64,000 bases of DNA, from the NCBI GenBank assembly GCA_019054805.1, contig JAHQIY010000024.1, forward strand, positions 558,001-622,000, written 5' to 3'. The first letter of the stretch is position 1; the number at the start of each line of letters is the position of its first letter. The position numbers and the translations under genes were made by a program. Below the pieces are notes generated by a model, which saw only the letters and a program-made list of their open reading frames with translations, was not told where the DNA came from and ran no database searches. Below, in pieces: positions 31,684 to 44,727 of this stretch. This DNA is from Brachionus manjavacas. Its lineage: Eukaryota > Rotifera > Eurotatoria > Ploima > Brachionidae.

Positions 31684-32276
31684 TCAAAGCGACCTTGAAA
31701 AATTGTGAAAATTTGAGAACCACTTTTCCTTATTTTTGAGAGTGAGCGGCTTGAAACCCGATTTGGACATAATTACTAGAGCTCGCATAGGATGAAGGTA
31801 AAAATGGGTGGTTGAAGCCAATTCGATCGCGGTTATACCAACCGCACATATGCCACACTGCTGTTTATATAATTCTTTTCGCTCGACAGCAGCCACTTCC
31901 GGGGCCATCCAATACGGTGTTCTAATAAATGACTCTCGCTTGGCCAGAGTAGCTGTTATTTATGCCGATACACCGATATCGGCCAGTTTAACATCACCAT
32001 CATCAGTAAGCAAAATGCTCTTTTTATGTCCCAATGCATTTTGCCCATGTCGTGTAAATATTGCAATCCTAACCATTCTGGATTTAGGTAAGAGCACCAG
32101 TAACTTGGAACAAAATTTAGGCTAATTTTAAAATCATAAAAAAGTCTACTATTGTAAATATATTGAAGAGAGCCACCATCACAAAATTCAATTGCTATCC
32201 AAGTGCTTGTCTCTTCTTCGGAAAAAAAATGCTGATATTTTTGATCTAATTTAGGCTTACCTGAAATAGGATTCAA
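31684..32276 (-). pseudogene. MAP4K/GCK-type protein kinase pseudogene fragment
   Basis: Kinase subdomains can be read in order on the minus strand: STWIAIEFCDGGSLQYIYN (hinge region), LGLQYLHDMGKMHWDIK (catalytic loop, HRD changed to HWD), ILLTDDGDVKLADIGVSA (DFG position reads DIG), [44 protein letters not shown] and [14 protein letters not shown]. This is the signature of the germinal-centre (MAP4K3/5-like) STE20 branch. A TAA stands where the family has Gln (VSA*ITATL), and there are frameshifts at IK|RAF and ELA|STT. An apparent intron remains after YIYN. It is a fragment of a host gene, probably duplicated. Confidence 0.8.
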
Positions 32277-32977
32277 AATTTGCGATTATATTCGGGTGTT
32301 TGGATTTGTTTTTTTTATCAAAATTCACAAAGCCGAAAAAATTGACCTGCAGACTAGTAATTTCAAACTTTAAAAAAAATTTAAATTTATTTCCAAATTT
32401 TTCCAAGATTAAAGTTTTACATTTTCCCTTTTAAGATTTTTTATTGTCTCAATTAGCTTTGATTTCTCAAATTTATTTTTATAAATTGTTGACTTTAAAA
32501 TTCTCATATGATGCTGAAGCTCTTCGATGGAACTGTTTGATGTTGTTAATTCGAGCTTAAAATGACGAAAAAAATTATTTAAAAAAATTAAAAAAAAAAA
32601 AAAATTATTTTTTGACTTAAGCGTTTGAATTTTCTGCTTGAGGTTTTCTTCAACTAGTAATAAAAGTGTTTATTGTTAGATTTTGGATTTCTAAAAATGA
32701 ATTTTTAAAAAAAATATAGCATTAGAGAAAAATTGTTTTTATTAGTTAAATAAAACAAACTGCGATGATATAATCAATAAGTTTTCAGAAAATTTAAAGT
32801 AAAATAACGATTTTACTTAAATTTTTTTTTTGAAAATGACGTCTTCTTTTTTAAAAAATTTTAATTAAAAAACAGGACTCAGTTTTTAATAATAAATTTT
32901 AAGAAGATTTATCTAAATATTTGTGACTTAAAATTTTATTTATAGTTTTTTTATTAAATAAAAAAAATAAATAAAGT
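32277..32977. other. AT-rich, poly-A/T runs, no gene
   Basis: Homopolymer A runs near 32588-32605 and general AT-rich sequence. No coding signal is supported. Confidence 0.5.
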
Positions 32978-33069
32978 CTAATTCTTGACTTTTAATTTTT
33001 GAAACAAGTCTAAGTCCTTATTTGCACTTGACTTTTGGATTGTGATTTTTGTACAAGTCTGGATAATAA

Positions 33070-33660
33070 TTAAAAAAAATAATTTTACCTGTAATTCTGA
33101 AAGAAATAGAACTCCAAAAGGAAAAATACTGATTTCTTGGATAAAACCATTTATTCGCGCCACATAATTTATTGATAATCAGTTTTGGTCAAAAAAAAAG
33201 TTTGATGCAATTGAATCAGCAAAAATATCTGTTCAAATTCTGTCTCGGTGTCGTTGCTGATACTTAGCAACAACCAATAGGTTTTTTGAAATGGTTTTTT
33301 GAAAATAGAAAATTATTTATGTCAAGTTTTTTTCATGTCCAAAATCATTAATGCTCTAATTTGTTTCAGATCTTTTGATGATAATATTTGACCTTAACAC
33401 AGCATCAGCATTTGCTTTTAGAGCCAGATTTTGTCTTTCTTGTCCATTAAGCTTTTGCTTTATTTCCAAACTGTTGTGATTTATTTTCTTTTTGACAACA
33501 CAAAACTTAATAGTTACATCATCTTTAATCTGAGTCTCGTTTCTTATATATGCTTTTAGGACTGAACATATTTTATTTAGGCATTTAAAATCTACCGCTC
33601 CAGTAATTTGAATCTTTTTTTTATGAACCAGTTTTTTTAAAATCCATTGTAAGTGCTTGT
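33070..33660 (-). pseudogene. Transposase fragment related to elements A and B
   Basis: From 33630 down, a long open stretch reads VHKKKIQITGAVDFKCLNKI, INHNSLEIKQKLNGQERQ and NADAVLRSNIIIKRSET. This parallels the HKHLLKEKRYTAEF segment of the element A transposase. After an apparent intron, 33163-33090 reads NGFIQEISIFPFGVLFLSEL and a GTAAAA donor. This matches GYVQEISASLYGFLLLNEL in element A and KGFIQEISI in element B. The catalytic domain is absent. Confidence 0.5.
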
Positions 33661-33689
33661 GAGAAGGAAATTTGTATCACTTTTTTTCT

Positions 33690-34557
33690 CAAATAGCTTT
33701 CGATTAATAATTTGGTCGAAATTTTGATTAAACCTTCTCCGAGACTTCATCCTAATGGAAGCCCATCTGAATCTCGCTTTGTTGAAATGGATGCATACAT
33801 TAACCTTAAGAAACGCTTGGTAAATCTGGAAGATCTTGAAGTGGTTATCAAAACCAAAGATAAAAACATTGAAGAATTGACTAAGAAGGTTTAATTATTT
33901 GGCCAGATAATAGAAAATCTTTCAATAAAAGTACAAAAATTGGAAGATGAAGAAATTAAAAATGAAAATGAAAAAAAAAACCTGAAAACTGATGTAAGAG
34001 AAACTGCTAAAACTAAAAAAACAACAAACTTTGATTCTAGTTGGGTACAAGTGGCTAGGAATGAAAAATGCCAAAAAACCAGTAGAGCAATTGGTTGTTG
34101 AGAACTCGACTATCAATGAAATAAAGGAACGTGAGAAAAGAAAAAAAAATTTATCATCTATGGCGTCGAAGAGTCGCAGAGTCAAGAAATTAATGAAAAA
34201 AAGAAAGAAGATGAGCGAAAAATTAATGAAATATTCCGTGCAATTGATAAAAGTGAAATCAAACCTATTCATCTAAGGAGATTAAGATCAAAAGACCAAA
34301 ATAAACCAGGTCCAGTTCTTGTTGAACTTTCTAATTCAAATATGAGAAATCCTGTACTCTTAGCTGCTAAGAAATTAAGACTAGATGATAGTTTTAAAAA
34401 GATCTATATCAGTCCAGACCTAACAGAGACAGAAAGAAAAATGGATTTTGAACTTCGACATGAAAGTAACAAATTGAAAAAAGAACTCAGTGAGAACTCG
34501 CCCTTTCAATACTGTATCCGTGGAAATCAAGTCTTTAGATTTAACAAGAGAAGATAA
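33690..34557 (+). pseudogene. LINE 2 ORF1-like protein
   Basis: An N-terminal coiled coil (KKRLVNLEDLEVVIKTKDKN) is followed, after a stop and frameshifts near 33893 and 34090, by an RRM-like block typical of L1-type ORF1 proteins. That block contains IIYGVEESQSQEI, IHLRRLRSKDQNKPGPVLVE and KKLRLDDSFKKIYISPDLTE, and ends RGNQVFRFNKRR at TAA 34557. It would coat LINE RNA. This copy is broken. Confidence 0.65.
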
Positions 34558-34639
34558 TCCTAATGAAAGACAAAAAATTTTGTGAATTTTAATTGTAAAA
34601 ATGTAAATAGCAACTATTTTTAAGTTTATTAACTACTAA

Positions 34640-36145
34640 GATCGAATGATGTCATATTCTTATGCGAATCTCGGCACTATGAAGTGGAAAAAATAATAAA
34701 AGAATTTGAGTCAAAAGCAAAAACTCACTTCAAAACTGCAATGGAAAATAAAATAAAAGGAGATAGACCGTATGGAGGAATTGGATGGTTAATAAATAAA
34801 ACATTCCAATTGAATTATGAAGTAATCTTTACGAATGTAAGAATAAGTCGTGTCGAATTTGAAAATTTCATAAAAATTGGTGTCTTTTAAACTTAAAATG
34901 ATTCAACCTAAAAATCACTAAAAGAGCATTTATATGACATCGTGACTTTAGAGGATCTAATATTGAACTTGAACAAAAAAGAAAAAGAAATCATGATCGT
35001 TGGTGATTTTAACTCAGATCCAATCCGAAGAAAGATTTTTGATAAAATGCTTATTGAATTGATGATTGATCATTTGCCTATTCAATCAACCCTAAGAATA
35101 AACAAAAAATTATTGCAAACAAATAATGAATCAATTACAACAATTCATAATATAAAGATTCCTAGAATAAATTGAATTAATTGTAATATTCAACTAGAAT
35201 ACCAATCGCTTTTGGAAAAAAGATTAAATTAACTAAAGCTTGTTGATAAGCTGATATCAATTGAAGAAAAAAACTCAGATTTCCGAAGTGCTGAATCATT
35301 TCCGTAGTAAAATGATGAAATTAATTAATATATGTGTAATATATGTTAAATTTAATCCGGAAAAAACTCAGTTCATTATATTTGTAAAGAAATCAAAAGT
35401 AATTGATAAAAATGTAAAACCGAAGATATACAACCATGAAATTAAATATGTCAATAAAATAAAATATTTTTGAGTTATTCTTAATGACAAAAACAGTAAT
35501 AAATACCAAATTGATACAAGAATAAAATCAACCTTTAAATCAGTTTAAACATTAAAGAGCCTACAAATTGAGAAAAGTATCTTGCAACGAAAATTAAAAT
35601 ACACTTGCAAAAGATGTTTATTAGACCAACACTTATCTATGGGTTTGAAAACTTCGTCCTTAGTAAAAATCAAATAAAGAAATTACAAACAACTGAAGCT
35701 TCAATTATTAAGAAAATACTTAATCTCCAAAAAACATCAAGAACAAGTAAACTTCTAAGTGCACTTCGTGTAGAAAAGATTGAAGTAAAACTTTTAAGAG
35801 GAAAAATGCTTTCATAAAAAGGTTATTAAACAACAAAATGACAATGGATGCATTGAAAGAGCTCGAAAGAAGCACACAAGACCAACTTAGCGAAAAATCT
35901 ATATTTAAAGAATTGAATGAGCGCTTAAAAGAAGATGGAAATGTAGAGATGGATATTTCTCAGAAATCAGAACTTAAATTAAGAGAATTAAGAAATGCAA
36001 ATCGGAATGGAATAACTGACTCCATCGAAAAATGCTTAGAAAAAATAGGAAATGAGACTTTTAGAAAAAATGCTGATAGAACTTACCCACTACACGAAAA
36101 GAAAGGAAATCTTATCTTAAGGGAAAATCCATCGGTGAACTAGTT
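34640..36145 (+). pseudogene. LINE 2 ORF2 remnant (endonuclease, RT C-terminal part)
   Basis: The endonuclease domain has CESRHYEVEKIIKEFES, DRPYGGIGWLINKTFQLNYE and IVGDFNSDPIRRKIFD at 34640-35090. The RT palm is missing. From 35340 the C-terminal region reads KFNPEKTQFIIF, KYVNKIKYF, RPTLIYGFENFVLSKNQIKK and QTTEASIIKKILNLQKTS, continuing to a charged tail that ends near 36143. It is downstream of ORF1 in the same orientation, so both belong to one decayed non-LTR element. Confidence 0.75.
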
Positions 36146-36149
36146 ATCC

Positions 36150-38020
36150 TCCATAGCTTGATTTGTTACTCTGCCTCCAGAATCGAAGAAAAAAATAAAT
36201 AAAAGAAATTTTGATAACATTTAACCAAACTAGTTTAATTAACATTTTTTACAATAATTATTTAGTATGATTTCAAATATTTGTCTTTAATCTCTTTAAA
36301 CTGTTTATCTCATTTATTTTTTTTAAATATTTTTTAACATCGCCTTAAAGGCGTTCACTGAAATAAATAATAATAATGATAATAAAAATAATAAATAATA
36401 AAAATAAACTTGAAGAATCAATGCTAAATGAGACAATAAATAATCTAAACAGAGAAAATATAAAATTTTAATCGTAGAAAAAATTTGGTAATAAATTTTA
36501 ATTTTTTTTAAAGTATGAATTACGAGTCTGCAGGTCAATTTTTTCAAATCACAAGCTGATTCCTTAAGTAAAGAAAATTAACGATTGAATAAAAGAATTC
36601 TGAACTTTTTTGACGAAAATGTATTTTACTTTTTATTTTTTTTATAATTTAACTTTTCTTTTAAAGCATTCTTTCATTCAAAAATTGTCTCAAACGATGA
36701 AATAGTCAGAAAGAAATAATTTTTACAATTTAAAATTGATAATAATGAAAAGGAGAAATCCAATGTTGCTCAACAAAGTATAATTCCCTCCCAAAAATTT
36801 TCTCCAAATTTGTTTGATGATCAATTTAAAAAATCTTAAATTATAATATTTATTGATTTATTGATTATTTATTGATTTTAGCATTTATTGATGTTTTATT
36901 GGTTGTATATAGAATAGAAAGAAAAAAATAATTTTTTTTAGATTAATGATATATCTTCAGCTTTTTTGCGACTCCAAATAGTAATGATCAATTGTATAAT
37001 TCGTGTTTTGTTTGATTAGTTTTTTAATTTTTTATCCAATTGAATTTTGTTTTTCAATAAACAATATTTTTAATCGTAAAAATAATTCAAGTATTGTGGT
37101 CTAATTCATGTTTTCATGTTCCAAATATTCACTTTGCAAAAGTTCACAAGTTTCTCAACTGTTCGAAGTCATTGCTCCATTGTTTAAGTTCCTCTATAAA
37201 AAAAATAGTTTTTTAACTACATTTTTTCATTTATCATTTTATTTTAACCATCATTTATCGTTTTTTTTTAAATTTTAAAACATAGTTTAGGAAATTTTGC
37301 TAAGATATTTCATTGATTTAATCTAGAATTTATTTTTAATTTTTAAACGTCCATTTTTTACTAGAAAATAGTTCGAAAATTCTCTGGAAATTTTAAATTA
37401 TGAAACGAAGAAAAAAATTATTAAATTCTTTTAAGAAAATCTATTTTTAAGTTTAAAAGATATGTCAAAAAACAAGAATCAAGTTCTAAAAACTAACAAT
37501 AGTGAAACTAACTATAAATCAAAATTTTTTATATGAATAAAAGTTATAAAATGTCTCATTGTTTTTCCCTTTACTTACAAAAAAACTCTTAATATTGAAT
37601 CATCAAGCAAACAAATAATAAAATAATCTTATCCTTGCATTATTTATCAAAAAATTATTCAATAGTTTCTGAAGTTTATTGCTTAAAAAATAAGCTGAAA
37701 TTTTTATGTCATAATTAAATTTAGATCAATAATTGATCATCTTGCTATGGATATTTAATAAATAAAAAAAAATCATTTAATTCAAATACAAAAGATCTTT
37801 ACAAAGCTTTGGACCTTTGAAAGTTAAATACCAATTTTCTGTGCTGGCTGATTGTTTGACCATTGCTATGTCTTACTTTACTATTTCTTGTTGTTTGTTG
37901 TCAGAGTCCATCTACTACCAACATCCAATAACATATTTTTGAATAAAATTTTTACTTAATTTCCTTTTTTTTTTTAATTAAGTTTTCAATTATCTTAAGA
38001 TTCGTGATCAATGCTTAAAT
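36150..38020. other. AT-rich region, no gene seen
   Basis: About 1.9 kb of very AT-rich sequence with homopolymer runs. No coding frame or repeat structure was found that I can support. Confidence 0.5.
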
Positions 38021-38307
38021 TTTGTGTATTGTTATGGTTCACCAAATTCAAATAAACATATTACGCTTATTTACTTATTTAGGTAAAATTGGCAGCTTTC
38101 ATAAGGCCAAGTTTAGAAAACTGATTCTGAATGAAGCTCTAAAAACCATTATTCGATACTCTGATGAAGATCTTGTCGACATGAAGAATTTGTTAAATAT
38201 CTCACACATGTTTTACCTATCATTTATAACTTCATATAGATTAAAGGTGTATTTGAGTTTTTATCTGATTTCATGCAAATCAATGGTTAGTAGAATTGGC
38301 AAAATTT

Positions 38308-38520
38308 TTTAAGCATTTTTGAAGTCATTCAAAGTCTTGTCCTGAAAAAAATGAATAAGTTTCTCATCATTTAGCAGCTTGAAATAATGCTTAAAATAAT
38401 CATAAACTAATTTATCATCTTCATTAACTGATAGTTTGAATTTCTTATTGGAGATATCCCGTGGATGTTTAAAACAAATAAGATCATCATCATTATTTAT
38501 AACAAAATATAATTAATTTA
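38308..38520 (-). pseudogene. Orphan coding exon
   Basis: The minus strand gives a continuous frame, NNDDDLICFKHPRDISNKKF, then LSVNEDDKLVYDYFKHYFKL and DEKLIHFFQDKTLND, ending FKNA at a stop. Composition looks like real coding sequence. The family is not recognised and no upstream exon was found. Confidence 0.35.
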
Positions 38521-38839
38521 CTTTAAAAAAACCTAAAGTAGGCCGTAATTTGCCTAATATTTTGTTTATGACTCGAAACTTTTTATTTAAATATTCGATT
38601 AATACTCTAATTAAATATTTTTTTTAAGAATTATTTCACTTTCCTTAAAAAAAATAAACGAAAATGTTAGATCAGAATCATCCTCTTCGATTCACATTAA
38701 AAAGAAACAAAGAACAGAGCAAACCAATGCAATGTTCCAGTGGACCATTAGATAATTATGAGGAACCAACCTTTTTTTTGAGCAAATTCAAAATTTGTCT
38801 TTTCACCAAAATATCACTTTAGATACAGAAACCCCAAAA

Positions 38840-39890
38840 TTATCCGAATATGAAAATGATGAGGAATCCAGTCGTAGAAAAAAAACGTCGAAATGCTGGA
38901 AGTATTTCAAAATTAAAAAGTTAAAAAAAAAACTTCATCGGCACTTCTTACAAAAGTGACAGATTTTTACCTAATAGAATTGTCAAATGCTGATAATTAC
39001 AAATAATGAAGTTTGTAATTTTCAGATTCCTCATAATGACAATTCAGCTTCCAAAATGATTCGATATTTGGAACAAAAACATGATATCAAATTGAATAAC
39101 AAATTTGAAACTGTTAAAAGAGTAAAAGATCTTTTTTATTTCCTCTTAATGTTTATTATTGCTGCAAGCCTTCCTTTTCGGTGTGCTGAGAATATTTTTC
39201 AAGCTATTCTGTCGATTTTTGAATCCGAATTTTAAACTGTCTACACGTTAGGACATTTCCGAATTGGCAAGTGTTTATTATGAAAAAGAAAAATATAAAG
39301 TGTGAGCCTGACGACTGCTGGATATCTGTTCAAAACTTCTCATATATAAATTAAACGGCTCATTATTTTGACGATAAACTTAACTTAAAATCTATGCTTT
39401 TGGCGGTTCTACATATTTAAGGTGGTCATACAGCAAGGAATCTCTCCGACAACATCACTTGTATTCTCGATAAGTTTTCAATTCTTCGAGAAACCAAATT
39501 TATTACAACAGACAAAATGAGCACTATGCTTCAAATGTCCAAAAATCTAGGTTTGTAAAGGATTCCATGTATTGCTCATAAATTAATTAATTTTAATGAA
39601 GAAGACGAAGATGATCATTTCGTCGACTCATAGCATTGACTCTTCATCGGGATGCGATAAACAGAATATTTGCCCAACGACAGACTGAACGAGTTGAAAA
39701 ACAAAATATAATATCTGCTAGAGTCAATGCTTTTACAAATGAAGAAATTGAAGCGGAAGTCAAAAAAATTTGGTCTGTCGGAGGTGACTCAAGAAGCAAA
39801 AATGATCACGATAAAGCCAAATAGGGAATTATAAAACGGATCAAGCAGGATGAAGAAATCAATCTGCATCTTAGATATTTGGAGAAAAAT
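38840..39890 (+). pseudogene. Decayed hAT transposase
   Basis: A BED-like zinc finger (SKCWKYF...DNSASKMIRYLEQKH) lies at 38890-39090. The hAT blocks that follow are LPFRCAENIFQAIL, CWISVQNFSYIN, GGHTARNLSDNITCILDKF, ETKFITTDKMSTMLQMSK and RIPCIAHKLINF. In-frame stops occur at IN*TAHYFD, HI*GGHTA and GL*RIPC, with few indels up to 39590. It encoded the DDE transposase of an hAT element. I did not find terminal repeats. Confidence 0.75.
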
Positions 39891-40099
39891 AGAAATTTTC
39901 TACATGTAGAAGATAAATTTTTTTTGTTATTTTTTAAAATTTTTTGTGTATAATTTGTTTATAAATAGTAAAAATAAAAAAATATTTAATTCCTCTTGAA
40001 ATAAAACCTGATTTATTTCATTTCAGTATATTTTTGCCAAGGATATTTTTCTCCGGATATTTTTTCGTTTCAGTTTATTTTTGTGGAGTACCATTTTTT

Positions 40100-40545
40100 T
40101 TGCCAATTATTAAATCGATTTACTTTCATTATTCAATTTAAAATCGATTAATCTTTTTAACTCGATTTTAAACTCGTTTAATTTTTTTTGTCGCTAATTT
40201 AATAATTTAATTTTTTTAAAGGTCGATTATTAAAAATAATAATTATTTGTAGTCGATCATTTAAAAGAATAGTTATTTTAGTAATTTACCAATTTGATTT
40301 ATTTTTTTAGCAGATTATTTAATCCATTAATTATTTGTGGTCGATTATTTAAAAGATTAGTTATTTTTAGTCGATAATTAATTTGTTTTTTTCTTTTAAT
40401 AAAAAACCAAATAGATAAATTATTTTTAGTCGTTTATTTATTTTGATTTATTTTCTTTTTAAAAACTATTTTTAAATCGATTTACTTTTATTATCCGATT
40501 TTATTAATTCGATTAATCTTAATTCGATTAATATAATTTATTAAT
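40100..40545. repeat. Degenerate TCGATTA-rich repeat block
   Basis: Variants of TTATTTTTAGTCGATTATTT and AATCGATTTA recur irregularly every 35-60 bp. A similar block lies at 47450-47640 in the same orientation. It may be the subterminal repeat region of a lost DNA transposon. Confidence 0.5.
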
Positions 40546-40629
40546 GCCCATAAAAAATAAGTAACAATAATTGGTGCAATTGAAAATTGTGTTTTTTTTT
40601 TGTGTTTTCTTCTAAATTATAGTTGATGA

Positions 40630-41195
40630 AGTGAAAGAAACTTGAAATCGATTTCGAACTTTGATCGGTTGAAATAAATTCTGCTAATGATATTATTTGT
40701 TTTCTTTTTTTATCATGAAAAACAATTGAATAAATCAGAGGTTTTTTCTGACCATATACATCTTTATGAATACTGCCTGTTGCATCAATGAACCAGATAG
40801 GATAATTAATTTTAATTGCTTTCTAGATATTCATCTTTAAAAATTCTAAAAATAAATTGATATGCTTATATTAAATAGATAAATTGATATCTTTATAATT
40901 TATCAATAAATAGGTCAAAAATTAAATCTCGGCTCAGTCGAAAGCGATTGTCTAGTTCATTCTTTATTTTGTGAAAAATTGTTTACTCGAATTGAATTTG
41001 CTAAATTAATCAAACAATTAGTTAAAATTTAAATAAATTAAAAAGCAAAGAAAAATTATAATTTAAGAAAATTACTTTTTTTTCTACAATGCTCGACATT
41101 TTGATTGTGTCATAAGTATTTAATAATCCATCAGATTTTGGCCTAAAACCAAGTGGGTTTCTTTGTGGCTGGAAATGCTTTTCAGTAAATCAGTT
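40630..41195 (-). pseudogene. MULE-like transposase fragment (A/B family)
   Basis: At 40840-40640 the minus strand reads INYPIWFIDATGSIHKDVYG and KKPLIYSIVFHDKKRKQIIS. This matches the first-Asp block of element A (NPVWCFDATSS) and element B (NPVWYFDASGIFIP). Upstream, 41180-41090 reads NPLGFRPKSDGLLNTYDTIK followed by a GTAATT donor. No other catalytic block is found. Confidence 0.55.
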
Positions 41196-41500
41196 GGTGA
41201 ATGCCAAAAAAATTAAAATATCCTGACTTTTTTAATCAACTTATAAAAATGTTATTTCTTTTCGTGATTTATCAAAATAATATAATTAACGTCATTATGT
41301 AGATTAGGTCCGTACAAATACCCAAAATTATTATATATATTCAATTCAGACCAATCGGCCAGTTCGTTTTTGGATTTTTTGACCCGTGCAGTGGCCAAAA
41401 TAAAAGAGTTAAATTCACCATTTGTATTCTTTCAAAGGCTCATCTAAAAAAAAAAACATCTAAAAAAAGAAGGGTGTTAGATGTTGGTTACTAGTTGGCA
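41170..41500 (-). repeat. Inverted copy of the segment at 48340-48690
   Basis: Minus-strand coding content, KSKNELADWSELN, YLYGPNLHNDVNYIILINHE, matches the plus-strand frame at 48452-48637. Identity is moderate, so this is an old inverted duplication and not a fresh TIR. Confidence 0.6.
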
Positions 41501-41819
41501 AGTGTGGGACTATCAATTATTAATTATTAAGTGTCAATTATTAAGTGAGTGCTTTGCGGGTTCAAATTACAAATTAAAAAATAGTTCGGTTATATGAAAT
41601 GAATCTTTTATTTAGACCAGGATTTTAAGCAAATTTATATACAATTAGCAAAACACTGAACAACCGAAAAATAGATAAGGAAAATCGGCTAAATACGAGC
41701 TTGAAGTTTGCCCGCTTTGGTCAAAAGCTTGACGCACTGACGAATAATCTTCAGACTGAAAAGAAGACTTCAAGTCTAAAAAAAAATCAACTTGAGCCAA
41801 AAATTAAGGTATATTTATT

Positions 41820-42490
41820 TTATTTTTATTGAATATTTCATTTAATTTTTTTTTAATACCAAGTCTCCAAAAACCTTCGACCATTAAAATTCAGACCCAG
41901 CGGAGACACTGAATCGGGAGAAACATGTGAGTCTGAGAGTGAAATGGTAGAAGATAGGACTATTTACTCACAGATTAAAAACAAATGAAACGGCCACGGC
42001 ATCAGACAACAAATTGGATGCAACAGAAAGACAAATTATTTTTCCTGGCTGCTCAAATTAAACTGGAAGTTTAAACGTATTTCAAAGTGACAAATTAAAA
42101 AACAAAAATCAAATAAATCTTCATTTAGGCATTCTTACTTTTCCATAATTCAAAAAGTTTTGATGTGTTTTGTTACATATTTTTAATTTTAAAAGCATTT
42201 TTTACATTTTTTGTTAACGAAATTTTAGGTATTTATTTTTTTAAGAATATTAAAATCTTCAAAAGCTTAAATTTCAACTATTAGACTTAAAATCGATTAT
42301 CTTGCTGATTTTTCAAAAGGAATATAAAATAGTTATTATGATCCAATTACTCATTTTAATGATGAGACAAAAACTGAACAAAAATTTCATAACTATTTAT
42401 ATCATTATTTTATTTCTAAGATATCTATTCAAAAAATGTCGAAGAAAATGAAAACTTTCTTGGCAATTGTGATTTAAATATCCACCTTAA
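41820..42490 (+). repeat. Direct repeat with 49850-50245
   Basis: The most similar part is 42100-42490: AAAAAGTTTTGATGTGTTTTG, AAAAGCTTAAATTTCAACTA and AATTATCTTGCTGATTTTTC appear in the same order and orientation at 49900-50240. Function unknown. Confidence 0.7.
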
Positions 42491-42767
42491 CAAAAGTCGT
42501 TGGCTAGTTATCAATTTTTAACTTAAAAGCAAGGATTCGATTTCAAAAATCTAAAGAAGTATTAAAAAGGAGAGAGTAAATAAGATACTGATTTTCTATT
42601 ACAGAAAAAAAAACACTAATATAGAAGATATAAGTCACGAATTACCAATCTATGCAAGAGCTGTGAAATTTCTGCTTTGGAAAATTAGATTTTACTAGTT
42701 AAAAATGATGCCAAAATTACTGATCAAATTGATGAGAATGTTTTTGGGAAAGCCCTCTAAAAAAATT

Positions 42768-44727
42768 ATTTATAAAATATTTACCCTCTAATAATGAGTA
42801 AAAAGCTTTCAATGAAATTGGTGAACTTATAAAGTAATTTGAAGTTATTAATGTTTGGCTTGATAAGAGGAAGGCGATTCGCGTTTTAATTTTATAATCG
42901 AATTATTTTCACTAAAAAATTTTGTTCCGATTTCTACCAAAAGAGATGGCAATTGCTTTTATCGCGCAATTTCATTTTGTTTTTTTGGAAGATGTGATTT
43001 TTTTTATTTGTTTAAGTTTGGGTCATTATTAATAATACTCGAGTACCAAATTTTTTTCGAAAAGGTAATCAAAAAGCATTTTTATACAAGTCCTTTCAGT
43101 GATATTTTTACTTCCTCTAAAAAAGAGCATGTCTCTAATGTCTCTAATGGGCAATGTCTCTTAATATTCTTGCAACAATTATATTACTAAATAAAGCAAT
43201 TTTTTTGTATGGTATAAATAGTGAGATATTGGTTCCGTATTGCCCAAAATACCTAACATCTAATTCTGAATTATAACCAATAAGATTGGGTTTTTACATA
43301 AATCATTTTATTGCTTTAATTAATATAGAAAACCATTGTTTTGAAACATTTGGGAAATGTTTGGATTTATTTGTAAATTTTCGAAATGATTTTGATATTG
43401 ACTTTTATAAATAATATCTTTTATAATAAAGAAACCAAATAAAGTTGAATTCTAATTTAGTAGGTTTCCGCCAATGGAAGTCTGTAAGTGATTTAGTTAG
43501 TCCTGTGAAAAAAAGTGACATTGAAATGGTGACAATATCAAGTTTGGAATTTTTTTCGTTTTCAAGTCAAGTCCGGCCTTGACATTGAAATTATTTAAGG
43601 TCGGGTTAAAATTTGTTTGTAAAACTGGAATAATAATTCAAATTTTCTAATAAAATATTTAAAAAGATTTTTCATTTTTTTTTTTTTTAATTGACGTAAA
43701 CAAATAAAAAAAATTAAAAATTTATAAATAAAATTTTTATTATTAATTTCAAAAAAAGATTAAAAAAAATGCACTTAAAAGTATTTAACAAACAATAACA
43801 AAAAATTAAAAATTTAAAGTCTTGATGATAAATATCTATTTAAGAAAAAAGGAAAAGCAAACTGTTATCAAATTTTTTGAGATTTTTTATCAAAGATTAA
43901 TTTTCAATCAAGCTTTCAATCAAAGAATTAAATTCAGCATTAAAGGCGAATAGACTGCTTTATCAAGCAAAAAATCTTAGGCAAAAAATCAATAATTACC
44001 AACTTAAAATTGCATTACCCTTGATCGAAAACCAATTTCAGTGCTCTTTCAAAATACCATTTATCTTTTCGTCCATTTGATGTTAAATAAGTATTCCTTG
44101 AATAAAAGTTAGATCGGAAGGTAATAATTGAAAAGAAAATTTCAAAAATTCTGAGTTTTTAAAGGTTACTAAGCTCTTTAACTTAAAAAAAATCAAAATC
44201 TTCAAAACTATTTAAAAATTTAATTTGTTATTTTTTGACTCATCTTATCGATTGAATGACGATTATAATTTTTTAATAATCTATTTTTGAAAAAAAATAA
44301 TAATAACAATATATCATAAATAATTTGCACTTGCATTTCATAAATAAAAAGCGACATTTTGAACATTTATGCATTTGGCCACTATGAATCACAAAGCCCC
44401 GCCGATTTTTACAAGATTTCCCACAAAAAACACAACTCTAATTAAATAAAGTCATAAAACAACTTATATACAACAATATATTTAACTGTTAAAATTATTA
44501 CTATGGGATCCTCTGAATTTTCTTGTTGTTTTCGTTTAGAATAGTTTTTTGAATTTAAAGTTTTTATAATGTCTTGAATCTTCTTAAAATTTTAAATTTT
44601 AAATTTAATCAGATCATAAATATTAGTACAAACAAGTCTAGATCCTTAATTTGAGAATTTTTTTTCTTTATTTCATAGTCAGTATGATTGTACAAATTAT
44701 TAAATTCGTCTTTAATTGTATCACAAT
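42768..44727 (+). repeat. Left inverted repeat of element B
   Basis: The reverse complement of 62206-64000. It has an extra ~165 bp at about 43948-44113 and a different ~80 bp filler near 42885-42965. The opposite arm has an extra ~80 bp near 63310-63385. The inner ~600 bp encodes, on the minus strand, part of the C2H2/coiled-coil gene. Confidence 0.9.

Noticed and set aside
8721..32276. Alternative nuclear genetic code (TAA/TAG as Gln)
   Set aside because: Several in-frame TAA/TAG codons sit at Gln-like positions. However, TGA also occurs at Trp positions, frameshifts accompany many of the frames, and the window is pseudogene-rich. Ordinary decay is the simpler explanation.
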